Shown here piece by piece: positions 56,246 through 64,000 of a DNA stretch of 64,000 bases (positions are counted from its first letter, which is position 1; every line of letters begins with the position of its first letter). The stretch spans positions 2,636,001-2,700,000 of the forward strand of contig NZ_CP037922.1 of the NCBI RefSeq assembly GCF_004355185.1. The letters are read 5' to 3'. Made by a program: the position numbers and the translations under genes. The stretch comes from Hymenobacter radiodurans (GTDB lineage Bacteria; Bacteroidota; Bacteroidia; Cytophagales; Hymenobacteraceae). Below the pieces are notes generated by a model. It worked only from the letters and a program-made list of their open reading frames with translations, searched no databases and was not told the DNA's origin.

Positions 56246-57172
56246 CTACCCTTTCAGAACCAATCGAGCCTTCTCGGGTGCTACACCAATGGTGGCAATG
56301 GCCCCGGCATTGAACTGCAAAAAGTCGCTTTCCACGCCGTCGGAGAAGATAACGCCATTGGTGGGCATGAAGGATTCAACCATTAGCGGAGCTGCCTCAT
56401 GAAGAATCCCAGCTACGAGGCTCGATTGAGTCCGCTTACTTTGAAATGCCTCTCGCACCACAAATAGCAGTTCCTTATCACCTAAGGCTGGCGGCGACGA
56501 GCGTTTTTGATCAGAATCCACAAAGCGCGTCATGCCGGTGGTCATATTGAAAATCGAGCTAAGCCAACCCGTGGAGCCCGATTTAGTTGACACAATTATG
56601 CCTGAGGAGGAATGATTTTCTTCTGCTCCTTGGTAAGCTATGCGGTAGCGTGCTGACACATGCGAGGCAGCCCCGATAAATAAGTCGTTGAATGCCAGCA
56701 GTCGTTGCCCATCGTTTAGGCGCGCCTCCGCCAGCGATGCTTCCCGCACCCGAAACTGGCTGGACATTACTCGCTCCACGGCGGGCATAAAATCCTGGGG
56801 AGTAAAGGGCAGCAACACACCGTCGTAACGCTCCTGATCAGGGTTTATGGCGATGATGGGGATGCCGTCGACGTATTTGGCGGTATTAGCTACTAGCCCA
56901 TCTTGGCCGACCACCACTACCACTTGCTTCTTATTAAAAAGAAAGGAAGGTAGGTAGGTACGCTCGACAATCTTATTCTTGATAACCGACGACAACTGAC
57001 GCTGCACCAGCGCAAACGACTCCTGAAAACGGTCATTTTCACTCTCGTATTCCTCAAATTGCCCCCCAAGGCTCGCGATATAGAATTTAGCCTGAGCCTT
57101 GGTATTGAACCGCTCAATGAGCAGTTCCAGACGCGTTTTGTTTCTAACCAGAATAGCGTAATCAAAGCTCAT
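56246..57172 (-). CDS. NAD-kinase-fold protein with a variant GGDG motif
   Basis: A 308-residue protein (ATG at 57172) of the ATP-NAD kinase/diacylglycerol kinase superfold. The strand-loop VVVVVGQDGLVANTAKY corresponds to the GGDG nucleotide loop but has GQDG. IIAINPDQERYDG replaces GINxG. Later, FNDLFIGAASHVSARYRI and GIIVSTKSGSTGWLSS match the NE/D region and the usual TPTGSTAY loop. The core fold therefore looks complete while key loops differ, so NAD phosphorylation cannot be assumed. Its ATG overlaps the stop of the SPFH gene by four bases, showing translational coupling. Confidence 0.75.
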   Translation of the reverse strand: MSFDYAILVRNKTRLELLIERFNTKAQAKFYIASLGGQFEEYESENDRFQESFALVQRQLSSVIKNKIVERTYLPSFLFNKKQVVVVVGQDGLVANTAKYVDGIPIIAINPDQERYDGVLLPFTPQDFMPAVERVMSSQFRVREASLAEARLNDGQRLLAFNDLFIGAASHVSARYRIAYQGAEENHSSSGIIVSTKSGSTGWLSSIFNMTTGMTRFVDSDQKRSSPPALGDKELLFVVREAFQSKRTQSSLVAGILHEAAPLMVESFMPTNGVIFSDGVESDFLQFNAGAIATIGVAPEKARLVLKG

Positions 57173-58260
57173 CGCCGGCCTTCGGGTTTGTCGGTCAGGA
57201 TGGAATCCAACAAGTCCGGCGAGATATTCAGATTGCCGATTTTGCCGGCATTCTCGGCCAATTCGCGGAAGGCCAGGGCAATGTTGAACTTCGGGTCGGG
57301 ATTGTTGCTCAGGGCTACCAGCAGCTTCCAATCCATCTCTTTGTAGGGGCGCAGGGTGGTTTCGAGCACGTAGCCGCGGGTTTCGGCCTCCTTGCGCTGG
57401 TTTTCCGCATTTTGCGCGATGAGCAGCTTACGTTGCTCTTCAACTGAAATATCAGCCTGCACTTTCATTTCGCGCAACTTGCGGTTGCTTTCGGCCTTCT
57501 GCATTTCGCCTTCAATCTTCTTTTCGGCAATCTGCTTGTTCTTCTCCTCTACTGCTATTTCGGTATTCAGCTCACTTTCCCGGATTTTGCGCTCTTGTTC
57601 TACGGCAAAGTTGCGCCGCTCAAAAATCGCCTGATCGGCTTCCTGCTGGAGCTTTTCGCGAGTTTCTGTTTCCAGTGCCCGCCCCATTTCTGGGGTTGCC
57701 TTCACCGCCAAGATGTTAATGCTCAGCACTTCTATTCCTAGCAGCAGAATAGCTTTAGAAGCTGCCAGTCCTTCCAGTATGTTTACCTCAATGGCCTTGG
57801 CCGCACGCATGGCATCTTTCAGGCCTAAGCTGTGCACAAACGTGGCCGTCGCGGTCTGAGCCTCATTGATGATGCGCTGGTGCAGCTTTTCTAGGTCGTT
57901 CTTCTTGTACACGCCTCGGCTATCCACGGTGAAGTCGAGTACTTCGGCTAGCTGTTTTGGGCTGCCCGTTTTATATGTGATTTGCCCCTGGATAGAAACC
58001 GTCTGGTAATCGTGGGTAGTCTCGTTGAAAATAAAGGGCAAGTCATTGCTACCCATCGGAATAGCTACGACAGAGCTATTCGGGGCAAAATAATAAAAGG
58101 ATAAGCCCCGACCCTCCCTAGCTATGCGACCATTCTTGTAATGAATGGCATAGGTCATCGAATCGAATTGAATGTGGTTTATTCCAAACATAGAGGATAA
58201 GTTGAAAGGAGACTCGACAGTAAAAGTATCTACACTTCGTCGCCTATCAGCCTTTTTCAT
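57169..58260 (-). CDS. SPFH/band-7 domain protein
   Basis: A 363-residue protein. An SPFH-like domain covers about residues 24-200 (NGRIAREGRGLSFYYFAPNSSVVAIPM, QTVSIQGQITYKTG, LEVLSINILAVKATPEM-like). It is followed by a long charged coiled coil from about 205 to 300, rich in Glu, Lys, Arg and Gln, and then a short C-terminal domain with MDWKLLVALSNNPDPKFNIALAFRELAENA. No N-terminal membrane helix is evident, unlike flotillins. An alternative start is the Met at residue 24. It is coupled to the NAD-kinase-like gene and lies 52 bases after kptA. Confidence 0.82.
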   Translation of the reverse strand: MKKADRRRSVDTFTVESPFNLSSMFGINHIQFDSMTYAIHYKNGRIAREGRGLSFYYFAPNSSVVAIPMGSNDLPFIFNETTHDYQTVSIQGQITYKTGSPKQLAEVLDFTVDSRGVYKKNDLEKLHQRIINEAQTATATFVHSLGLKDAMRAAKAIEVNILEGLAASKAILLLGIEVLSINILAVKATPEMGRALETETREKLQQEADQAIFERRNFAVEQERKIRESELNTEIAVEEKNKQIAEKKIEGEMQKAESNRKLREMKVQADISVEEQRKLLIAQNAENQRKEAETRGYVLETTLRPYKEMDWKLLVALSNNPDPKFNIALAFRELAENAGKIGNLNISPDLLDSILTDKPEGRR

Positions 58261-58312
58261 GCCTAATATTCATTGTCCGATTTACTCGTTTTAGGCTTGA
58301 TCAGTGGCATCA

Positions 58313-58851
58313 CTATTCTTCCAACTCCAGAAATGGAGGCGGTACCGCTTCCGTGAGCCAAACCCCATTCGCCGAAAGGTAAAAAAGCCCCCAGCCCGGT
58401 GCAACTGGCCCGCCTGCACGATGAGCACCACCGGCTTACCATGCCGGCGCCCGACCGATTCAGCCGTTTCAGCATCCGCGGACAGATGCACGTGCTGACG
58501 GCTGCCGCTCCGCAGTCCGTCTTTTCGAATAGAATCCAGAAACCGCGTGGCGGTGCCGTGGTAAAGTAGCTCGGGTGGGGCCACGGCGGCTAGCGCCAAA
58601 TCTACAGCCACGGAATGCCCTTGATTGGCCCGTATCTTCGTACCATCGGTGGATAAGCTGAACCGTTGCTTATCATTGGTAGCTACCACGTTGTGGAGTT
58701 GTTCTAGTGTTGCTTCATGTCCACGGGCGTGTAGCGCACGAAGCAGTTCGGCTACGTCTAGCCAACCTTGGGCATCGAGTTGTAATCCGAATTCTTCCGG
58801 CTTATGCCGAAGCACGTAACTCAGCTTCTTACTCAGTTGTTGATTTTGCAT
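58313..58851 (-). CDS. kptA: RNA 2'-phosphotransferase KptA/Tpt1, frameshifted near the C-terminus
   Basis: KptA removes a 2'-phosphate from RNA by transferring it to NAD+, releasing ADP-ribose cyclic phosphate and nicotinamide. Visible motifs are [33 protein letters not shown], the NAD-site [17 protein letters not shown] and [24 protein letters not shown]. The frame breaks at the C run 58388-58392 (plus strand). One more base gives [27 protein letters not shown], the normal C-terminus, and 179 residues. Bacteria have no tRNA splicing that needs this enzyme, so its role here is open. It is the first gene of a series with the SPFH and NAD-kinase-like genes. Confidence 0.9.
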
Positions 58852-58921
58852 AGCACGGGCGATAGATCATCTTCGCGGCTTGAAAGTACAAACACAGCAC
58901 CTCACGCATTCCCCAATTCTA

Positions 58922-59845
58922 ATGTCGCTTCCCTCCTTTCGCACTATCGACCCAGCTACCATTAAGCCCAGCGAGCTGCACCCGTTTTTGGTGGGGGCCG
59001 TGGCCCCACGCCCTGTCGCTTTTGCCAGCACCGTGGATGCGGAAGGAAACGTGAACTTAAGCCCCTACAGCTTTTTCAACTGCTTCGGCTCCAACCCGCC
59101 CATCCTGGTGTTCTCTCCAGCCAATCGGGTGCGCGACAACTCGCAGAAGCATACTCTGCAAAACGTGCGCGAGGTGGCCGAGGTCGTGATTCATATTTGC
59201 GACTACGCCATGGTCGAGCAGATGTCGCTGGCCAGCACGGAGTATGAAAAGGGCGTGAATGAATTCGTAAAAGCCGGTTTTACGCAGGTGCCGAGCCAGA
59301 AAGTGAAGCCGCCGCGCGTGGCCGAAGCGCCGGCAGCTTTCGAGTGCGTGGTAGAGCAGGTGATTGAGCTAGGACAAAACAACGGCGCCGGCAACCTAGT
59401 CGTTTGTCGAGTGGTGCTGGCGCATCTCCGGGAGGATATCCTGCTCCCAAGCGGCAGCGGCATCGACCCGTTTAAGCTCGACGCCATTGCCCGCCTCGGC
59501 GGCGACTGGTACTGCCGCGCCGCGGGCAGCAGCTTGTTTGAAGTGCCCAAGCCCAACCGCAACATGGGCATCGGCATTGACCAGTTGCCGGAGAATATCC
59601 GCAACAGCAACCTGCTAACCGGCAACAATTTGGGCCGTTTGGGCAATATAGAAGCCACTTCGCTGCCTACGGCGGCGGAAATCGAAGCCTTCCGCCACGA
59701 CCCGTTGGTAGCTTACACGCTCAGCAAATACGAAAAAGCCCCCCAGGAGCAGCGTCAGCAATTGGAGCTGCTGGGGAAAAAATTACTTGAAGAAGGCCGA
59801 CTAGTGGACGCGTGGAAAACGTTGCTTATTGCTCAATCAGCATAG
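58922..59845 (+). CDS. Flavin reductase-like FMN-binding protein
   Basis: A 307-residue protein of the flavin-reductase-like domain family (split-barrel FMN-binding). From the ATG at 58922: HPFLVGAVAPRPVAFASTVDAEGNVNLSPYSFFNCFGSNPPILVFSPANR is the typical start of the domain, with the S-P-Y-S-F-F motif. VVIHICDYAMVEQMSLASTEYEKGVNEF and ARLGGDWYCRA follow. The last 90 residues are a C-terminal extension beyond the barrel, ending in a helical EKAPQEQRQQLELLGKKLLEEG. The physiological substrate is unknown. It is divergent from kptA. Confidence 0.88.
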   Translation: MSLPSFRTIDPATIKPSELHPFLVGAVAPRPVAFASTVDAEGNVNLSPYSFFNCFGSNPPILVFSPANRVRDNSQKHTLQNVREVAEVVIHICDYAMVEQMSLASTEYEKGVNEFVKAGFTQVPSQKVKPPRVAEAPAAFECVVEQVIELGQNNGAGNLVVCRVVLAHLREDILLPSGSGIDPFKLDAIARLGGDWYCRAAGSSLFEVPKPNRNMGIGIDQLPENIRNSNLLTGNNLGRLGNIEATSLPTAAEIEAFRHDPLVAYTLSKYEKAPQEQRQQLELLGKKLLEEGRLVDAWKTLLIAQSA

Positions 59846-59855
59846 AATCAGGTAT

Positions 59856-60703
59856 CTATAGTGGCCGAACCATCTCAAACAATGGCAGTGGCATTAGCTC
59901 CCACTGCATTGCTTCCAGAAGCGAGTACAACGGCCCGCTAGCCAGCATTGAAATCACCAGCGGTTTTTCTGGAAAAGCAGCTTCTACGGCATGCAACAGT
60001 TCACGCGCTCGCCCTTGCCGCCGATACTCAGGCCGTACCAGCACGGTCTGCAATAGTGTACGATCAGCATCCTGGCGCAGCATCACATACCCTTTTTCAT
60101 CCAGATGAAACGCCCGAGAAGGCGCAGCGACTCCCATCAGCGTCGCAGGCGCGTACATCCATGAGATATTCGGCTCACCTTCCAGCAGTACAAGTCGGGC
60201 TACTTCTGCGGGATCTATTTCCTGTAGTTCTCGGCTATCCGCTGGGGGCTTTTTGGATTGGGTACATACCGAAAGCTGAATAACTCGCGCTCATTGCGGA
60301 ACCCTAGCCGCTCATAGAGGCGGCGTGCCGGCTCGTTGGCCGCGAATACTTCCAGCAGCATTGAACGGTCGCCGCGGGCGGTAGCTTCCTCAATTGCTGC
60401 TTGCAGCATCTGCCGGCCGTAGTGTTTGCCCCGGGCTTCCCGCACCAGGCCCATGGCCGCCACGCGGCTCGTCCAGCCACGCCGGGCAATAAATACCACT
60501 CCGACTAACTCTTCGCCCTGAAACCACAGCTTGCTGGCTTCGGCATCTAGATGCTCGCCCCGAAAACGCCGCTCGAAGCTAGCCGGTGTGAATACCATGG
60601 GCACCATATACTCTTCAAAAGAGCGATTCATGGCGTCGGTTACCTGGATGGGCGTAAACTCAAGCACAGGACGGGCAATGAGTTCTGCTTCAGTAGATTC
60701 CAT
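59856..60703 (-). CDS. Tandem GNAT acetyltransferase-like protein, frameshifted
   Basis: Two acetyltransferase-type domains in one gene. The first (about 1-150) has VGVVFIARRGWTSRVAAMGLVREARGKHYGRQMLQAAIEEA, with an R-x-x-x-x-G-x-Q/G-type acetyl-CoA loop, and LEVFAANEPARRLYERLGFRNERELFSF. The frame then breaks at the G run 60244-60248 (plus strand). One more base reads NPKSPPADSRELQEIDPAEVARLVLLEGEPNISWMYAPATLMG and continues into a second domain with LQTVLVRPEYRRQGRARELLHAVEAAFP, for a total of 282 residues. The substrate is unknown. It ends 11 bases before the convergent flavin reductase stop. Confidence 0.8.
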
Positions 60704-60804
60704 TGGAGGGAACTGTATAGCGATGATGTATGCAATTAATAAATCTGAGCGATTTTGTGCTCAAGGCACCTACTTTTTCTGATAAATAGAACACTAGTAT
60801 AGAC

Positions 60805-60840
60805 ACAAAAAAGGCCATATCGTGTTAGAAATGGCCTTTT
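60805..60840. terminator. Terminator after the alanine dehydrogenase gene
   Basis: AAAAAAGGCCAT and ATGGCCTTTT pair around a loop of about 12 bases; it ends 22 bases beyond the stop codon of the minus-strand gene at 60862. Confidence 0.7.
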
Positions 60841-60861
60841 ATGCAAGCGAAATTCGTACTC

Positions 60862-62087
60862 TTAGTTACGCACCGCAATCATCAACCCAAGCTCTTTATA
60901 GCGCATATTGAATTTCTTCGCGATGGCCGAGTTAGTCAGGGAGCCTTTATAGATGTAGACACCCGCACGGAAATGCTCATTGGCGAACAATACTTCATTC
61001 ACGCCACCATGCTGGCTGATTTCCTGGAGGATGGGCGTAAAAATGTTGCTCAATGCGCCCGTAGCGGTACGCGGCACGCGGGAGGCCACATTCGGTACGC
61101 AATAATGCACGACGTCGTATTTGCGAAAAACCGGCTTGCTGTGGCTGGTCATTTCCGAAGTCTCGAAGCAGCCGCCTTGGTCGATACTGACATCAATAAT
61201 AACGGAGCCTGGCGCCATGGTAGCCACGACGCTTTCGGGCACCATAAACGGAATGCGGCCCTCTTCAACATTTAGAGCGCCAATCACCACATCGGCGCGG
61301 CGAATTTGCTGGTTCAACACGTAAGTATCCAACGTACTGGTATACAGCTGAGTACCCAAGTTTTGCTTTAGGCGGCGCAGCTTGTAGATGTGGTTATCGA
61401 ACACCTTCACTTCCGCGCCCAGGCCAGTCGCGGCGCGCGCGGCATACTCAGCTACGGTACCCGCGCCCAAAATGACTACCTGTGACGGCGGCACGCCGGT
61501 AATGCCCCCAGAATAATGCCTTTGCCTTCGTTGGAGCGAGCCAGGTATTCCGCGGCGATGAGCATGACGGTAGAACCGGCAATTTCGCTCATGGCACGCA
61601 CTACCGGCCTAGCACCCGATGGGTCTTTTATGAGCTCAAACGCAATAGCATTAATCTTTTTGCGGGTGAGGGAAGTGACGTAATCGCCGGTGAGCGAGCC
61701 AAATTGCAGGGCCGAAATCAAGGTTTGGCCGGCCCTCATCAGGTTAATCTCATCGGTGGTGGGCGGAGCTACTTTCAGGATAATGTCGGCCTCATACACC
61801 TCCTTTTGAGAGTAGGCGATGGTAGCACCCGCCTCCGAGAATTCATGGTCGGAGTATTTGCTGGGCTCGCCGGCCCCGCTTTCGAGCACGATTTCGTGGC
61901 CTTCATTGATAAGGTGCTTCACGGCCTCAGGAGTCAGGCCCAGGCGATTTTCCTGTAACGACGACTCGCGAGGCAAGCCAATAAAGAGCTTGCGGCGCCG
62001 CGTTTCCACCGCCAGCATCGATTCCTGCGTGAAATAGGCACGGCTCGTAGCCAGCGACTCGAATCCTGGGGGTACTGCTTCCTGCAT
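60862..62087 (-). CDS. ald: Alanine dehydrogenase, frameshifted
   Basis: NAD-dependent conversion of L-alanine to pyruvate and ammonia. The N-terminal catalytic domain starts near LFIGLPRESSLQENRLGLTPEAV, with EAGATIAYSQKEVYEADIILKV; the NAD domain has VVILGAGTVAEYAARAATGLGAEVKVFD. The frame breaks between the two at the C run 61505-61509 (plus strand). A sixth base gives GIILGGITGVPPSQVVILGAGT and 408 residues. The C-terminal part has the conserved VIIDVSIDQGGCFETS and HYCVPNVASRVPRTAT motifs, as in Ald/PntA-like proteins. The start has no independent support; the first 30 residues are a Bacteroidota-type extension. Confidence 0.9.
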
Positions 62088-62188
62088 TATGGCAAGTAAA
62101 AATGTTTACCGAAAGACGATGAAGTAAGGCGGACTGATTGAATAGAACTGACTTAAAAACAGATTGGATTTTGCTTCAATTCTGCTTT

Positions 62189-62629
62189 TTAACTCATCGT
62201 TTTTAATTGAAGAACGCGTGCTTCTTCGCCGGTGACCGTGAGCGTGACGAGTAGATGACGCAAGGGCAAAAGGTCGGCTACTCGGCTTGGCCATTCTATC
62301 AGGCAAAGATAGCCAGAATCGAAGTACTCAAGCGCACCCATGGCTAAAGCTTCGGCTGAATTGTCGAGCCTGTAAAAGTCGAAGTGATAGATGGGCTTAT
62401 CGTGGGCGTCGCGGTATTCGTTTACCAAGGAAAAAGTGGGGCTGCTTACTTCAGCGGCCGGCACGCCCAGGTTTTCGCAAAGTGCCTTAATTAGAGTGGT
62501 TTTGCCCGCTCCCATCTCACCCTCAAATAAGATAATAGTGTGGTCGTGGAGGGCTGCTCGCAACTGCGCGGCGGCGGCCGGCAAGTGAGCGAGGGAAGAA
62601 ACGGCTATTTCGGTTTCGGTAATTGCCAT
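62189..62629 (-). CDS. tsaE: tRNA t6A37 synthesis ATPase TsaE
   Basis: ATPase partner of TsaB/TsaD in forming threonylcarbamoyladenosine on tRNAs. The 146-residue protein has the P-loop FEGEMGAGKTTLIKALC near residue 35, then SSPTFSLVNEYR and YHFDFYRLDNSAEA, and ends with YLCLIEWPSRVADLLP, all diagnostic of TsaE. The length is normal. It starts 19 bases after the membrane glycosyltransferase stop and is followed by ald at 101 bases, all on the minus strand. Confidence 0.95.
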   Translation of the reverse strand: MAITETEIAVSSLAHLPAAAAQLRAALHDHTIILFEGEMGAGKTTLIKALCENLGVPAAEVSSPTFSLVNEYRDAHDKPIYHFDFYRLDNSAEALAMGALEYFDSGYLCLIEWPSRVADLLPLRHLLVTLTVTGEEARVLQLKTMS

Positions 62630-62648
62630 AGCGCAGGACGTGAGCTCT

Positions 62649-64000
62649 TTATTTCAAAATCTGATAAATCTGCACGTGCTCGTCTTTGTGTACGCGTGGG
62701 TTGAGCGCGTGCAACACCTGGTCGTAGGGCGAAGGAGTGATGGTGTGCTCCAGCTTCAGGCGCGGAAACAGCATGCGCAGTCGGTCAAGGCGGCGGTTGA
62801 TGTCCTTCTCTCCTACCAATAGCAGGTAATTAGGCTGGCGTTGCGTCGTATTCAGCTCGCGGGTGAGCTTCTCCAGTGGCATCTCGTCGTTAAGCGCGTA
62901 GGTCATCACGAAGTTAGTCGGTAAGGGGCGCTGCTGATGGTAGCGCCGCCACACACCGCTGGAATCGGGAATGAATGCGCTGGCTTCGGCTCCCATTCGA
63001 CCCAAATAAAACACGGGGGGCATTTTGGTACCATGGGGCCCAAAATCGAGCACCAAACCGCGCAAATCACTTTTTTGCGACAGATACACCATCGGCTCGA
63101 CGCGGCTTTTTTTAGAATACGTTAGTGCTAAGGCCAGCGCCACAATTCCATTCAGTACCCAAAAAAACCGCCAGCTATTCGCCAGCAATCGTGGGTGACG
63201 GTGCCAGAAACCAGCGCCGGCCACATACCGTTCCCACCCTATTACGCCCAGAATGATGAGCAGCGGAAACAGCGGGAGAATAAACCGTTCCTGCTTATTT
63301 GGAAACAAAGAATGGGCGACAAAAAACAGCACTCCCCCCAGAAGAGCAACGGAGCCAGCCGCCGGGTGCGGGCGTAGCCAAACACCAGAAAGACGCTGAT
63401 TGGCGGCACCAGAAAACCCAGAACCGTAAGGGCAAAGCGGTAAACGGGCCCCGTGCTATACTGGAAGGCGCCTTTCGAATTGAAAAGGAAATAAGCCACC
63501 AGCGAGTGCATGGGATAATCAAACAGAACGCCGTCGATGGTGCCCTGAACCAGTCCAACCACGCCGATGAAGCCGAGTGTGAGCCACGCAACCGCTTTCC
63601 ACTGCTGCCGAAACACCAGCACTGCGCTGGCGCCCATCAGAAATAAAGCCGTGTGATAGCGAAACAGAAACGATACGCCAAATAAAGCGCCAGCCAACAG
63701 AAAGTGGCGCGCCTGTAGCCGGTCGCGGTAGCGCACCAGCACATAAAAGCCCCCAGATAAGGCGGAATGCACACCATCTCAACCAGATTGCGCACGCTCA
63801 TAAAAGGCATAAACCAGAGCACCGCCAGCAACAGACCCGCCCGACGTGCGTAGGTTTCGCCTGCTAGTTGCTCAGTGATTTTATAGCCCAGATACACTGT
63901 AAGCAAAGAGTAGACCCCGTGCAGGAGGCGTACAAGAGTCATTTTGGCGTCGGGATTGGTAAAGCCGACTGCGTCGAGAAGCCAAAAAAGACCGTAGTGC
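62649..64000 (-). CDS. Membrane mannosyltransferase-like protein (Alg9/PIG-B type), partial, doubly frameshifted
   Basis: The N-terminus lies beyond the right edge. Visible sequence begins HYGLFWLLDAVGFTNPDAK and contains about seven membrane helices, AGLLLAVLWFMPFMSVRNLVEMVCIPPYL, FGVSFLFRYHTALFLMG, DYPMHSLVAYFLFNSKGA and HSLFPNKQERFILPLFPLLIILGV. The HxxxxxKEERF-like motif is the hallmark of the GT22 family that uses polyprenyl-phosphate sugars. The frame breaks at the C runs 63750-63754 and 63334-63339; one more base in each restores YLGGFYVLVRYRDRLQ and FWGGVLFFVAHSLF. The C-terminal 150 residues are soluble. The acceptor is unknown; cell-surface glycan or glycolipid synthesis is likely. 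Confidence 0.78.

Overview
The window looks like chromosome of a Bacteroidota bacterium of the Cytophagales, most like Hymenobacter. The evidence is high-GC coding sequence, a SusC/SusD pair, lipoproteins with short lipoboxes, TAnnTTTG-type -7 promoter boxes, no clear Shine-Dalgarno sites, and many housekeeping genes with Bacteroidota-type architecture. No rRNA, tRNA, CRISPR array, prophage or complete insertion sequence is visible.

Layout. 1-2970: an osmoprotectant-type ABC importer (ATPase, then a permease fused to a rearranged substrate-binding domain). 3.3-10.9 kb: three paralogous DUF4394 lipoproteins, two of them near-duplicates, with surE, a small lipoprotein and a DoxX gene between them. 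11-15 kb: an M14 peptidase and an ABC-2 exporter pair. 15-20.6 kb (minus strand): two glycosyltransferases, proC, ribBA and a secreted protein. 20.8-31.4 kb: an esterase, then a SusC-SusD-GH65-trehalase locus for a trehalose-like alpha-glucoside. 31.6-37.1 kb: dnaG, a TIKI/EreA-fold protein, and the Fe-S genes mrp and nfu. 37.1-39.4 kb: an AT-rich patch with a bestrophin and two small membrane proteins. 39.6-43 kb: fumarylacetoacetase and a zinc alcohol dehydrogenase. 43-54 kb (minus): a short-chain carboxylate module (porin, MHS-type transporter, symporter-like sensor kinase, response regulator, prpE, acs). 54.1-58.9 kb: a zinc-ribbon/HTH protein, an M28 peptidase, and a kptA-SPFH-NAD-kinase-like operon. 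58.9-64 kb: flavin reductase, tandem-GNAT protein, alanine dehydrogenase, tsaE and a partial membrane mannosyltransferase.

The most striking feature of the sequence itself is that fourteen genes are broken by single-base shortfalls, nineteen in all. All have the same sign and all are in G or C homopolymers, nearly always GGGGGC/GCCCCC where GGGGGGC/GCCCCCC would restore the family sequence. In every complete gene, restoring the stated number of bases makes the length an exact multiple of three. I therefore annotate these as single genes with apparent frameshifts, more likely homopolymer undercalls in the assembly than true pseudogenes, although hypermutable G-tracts cannot be excluded.

The best candidates for new biology are the kptA-SPFH-NAD-kinase-like operon, the acetate/propionate sensing and activation module, the permuted substrate-binding domain fused to an ABC permease, and the DUF4394 lipoprotein array. 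All functional statements rest on motif recognition by eye; no database search was run.
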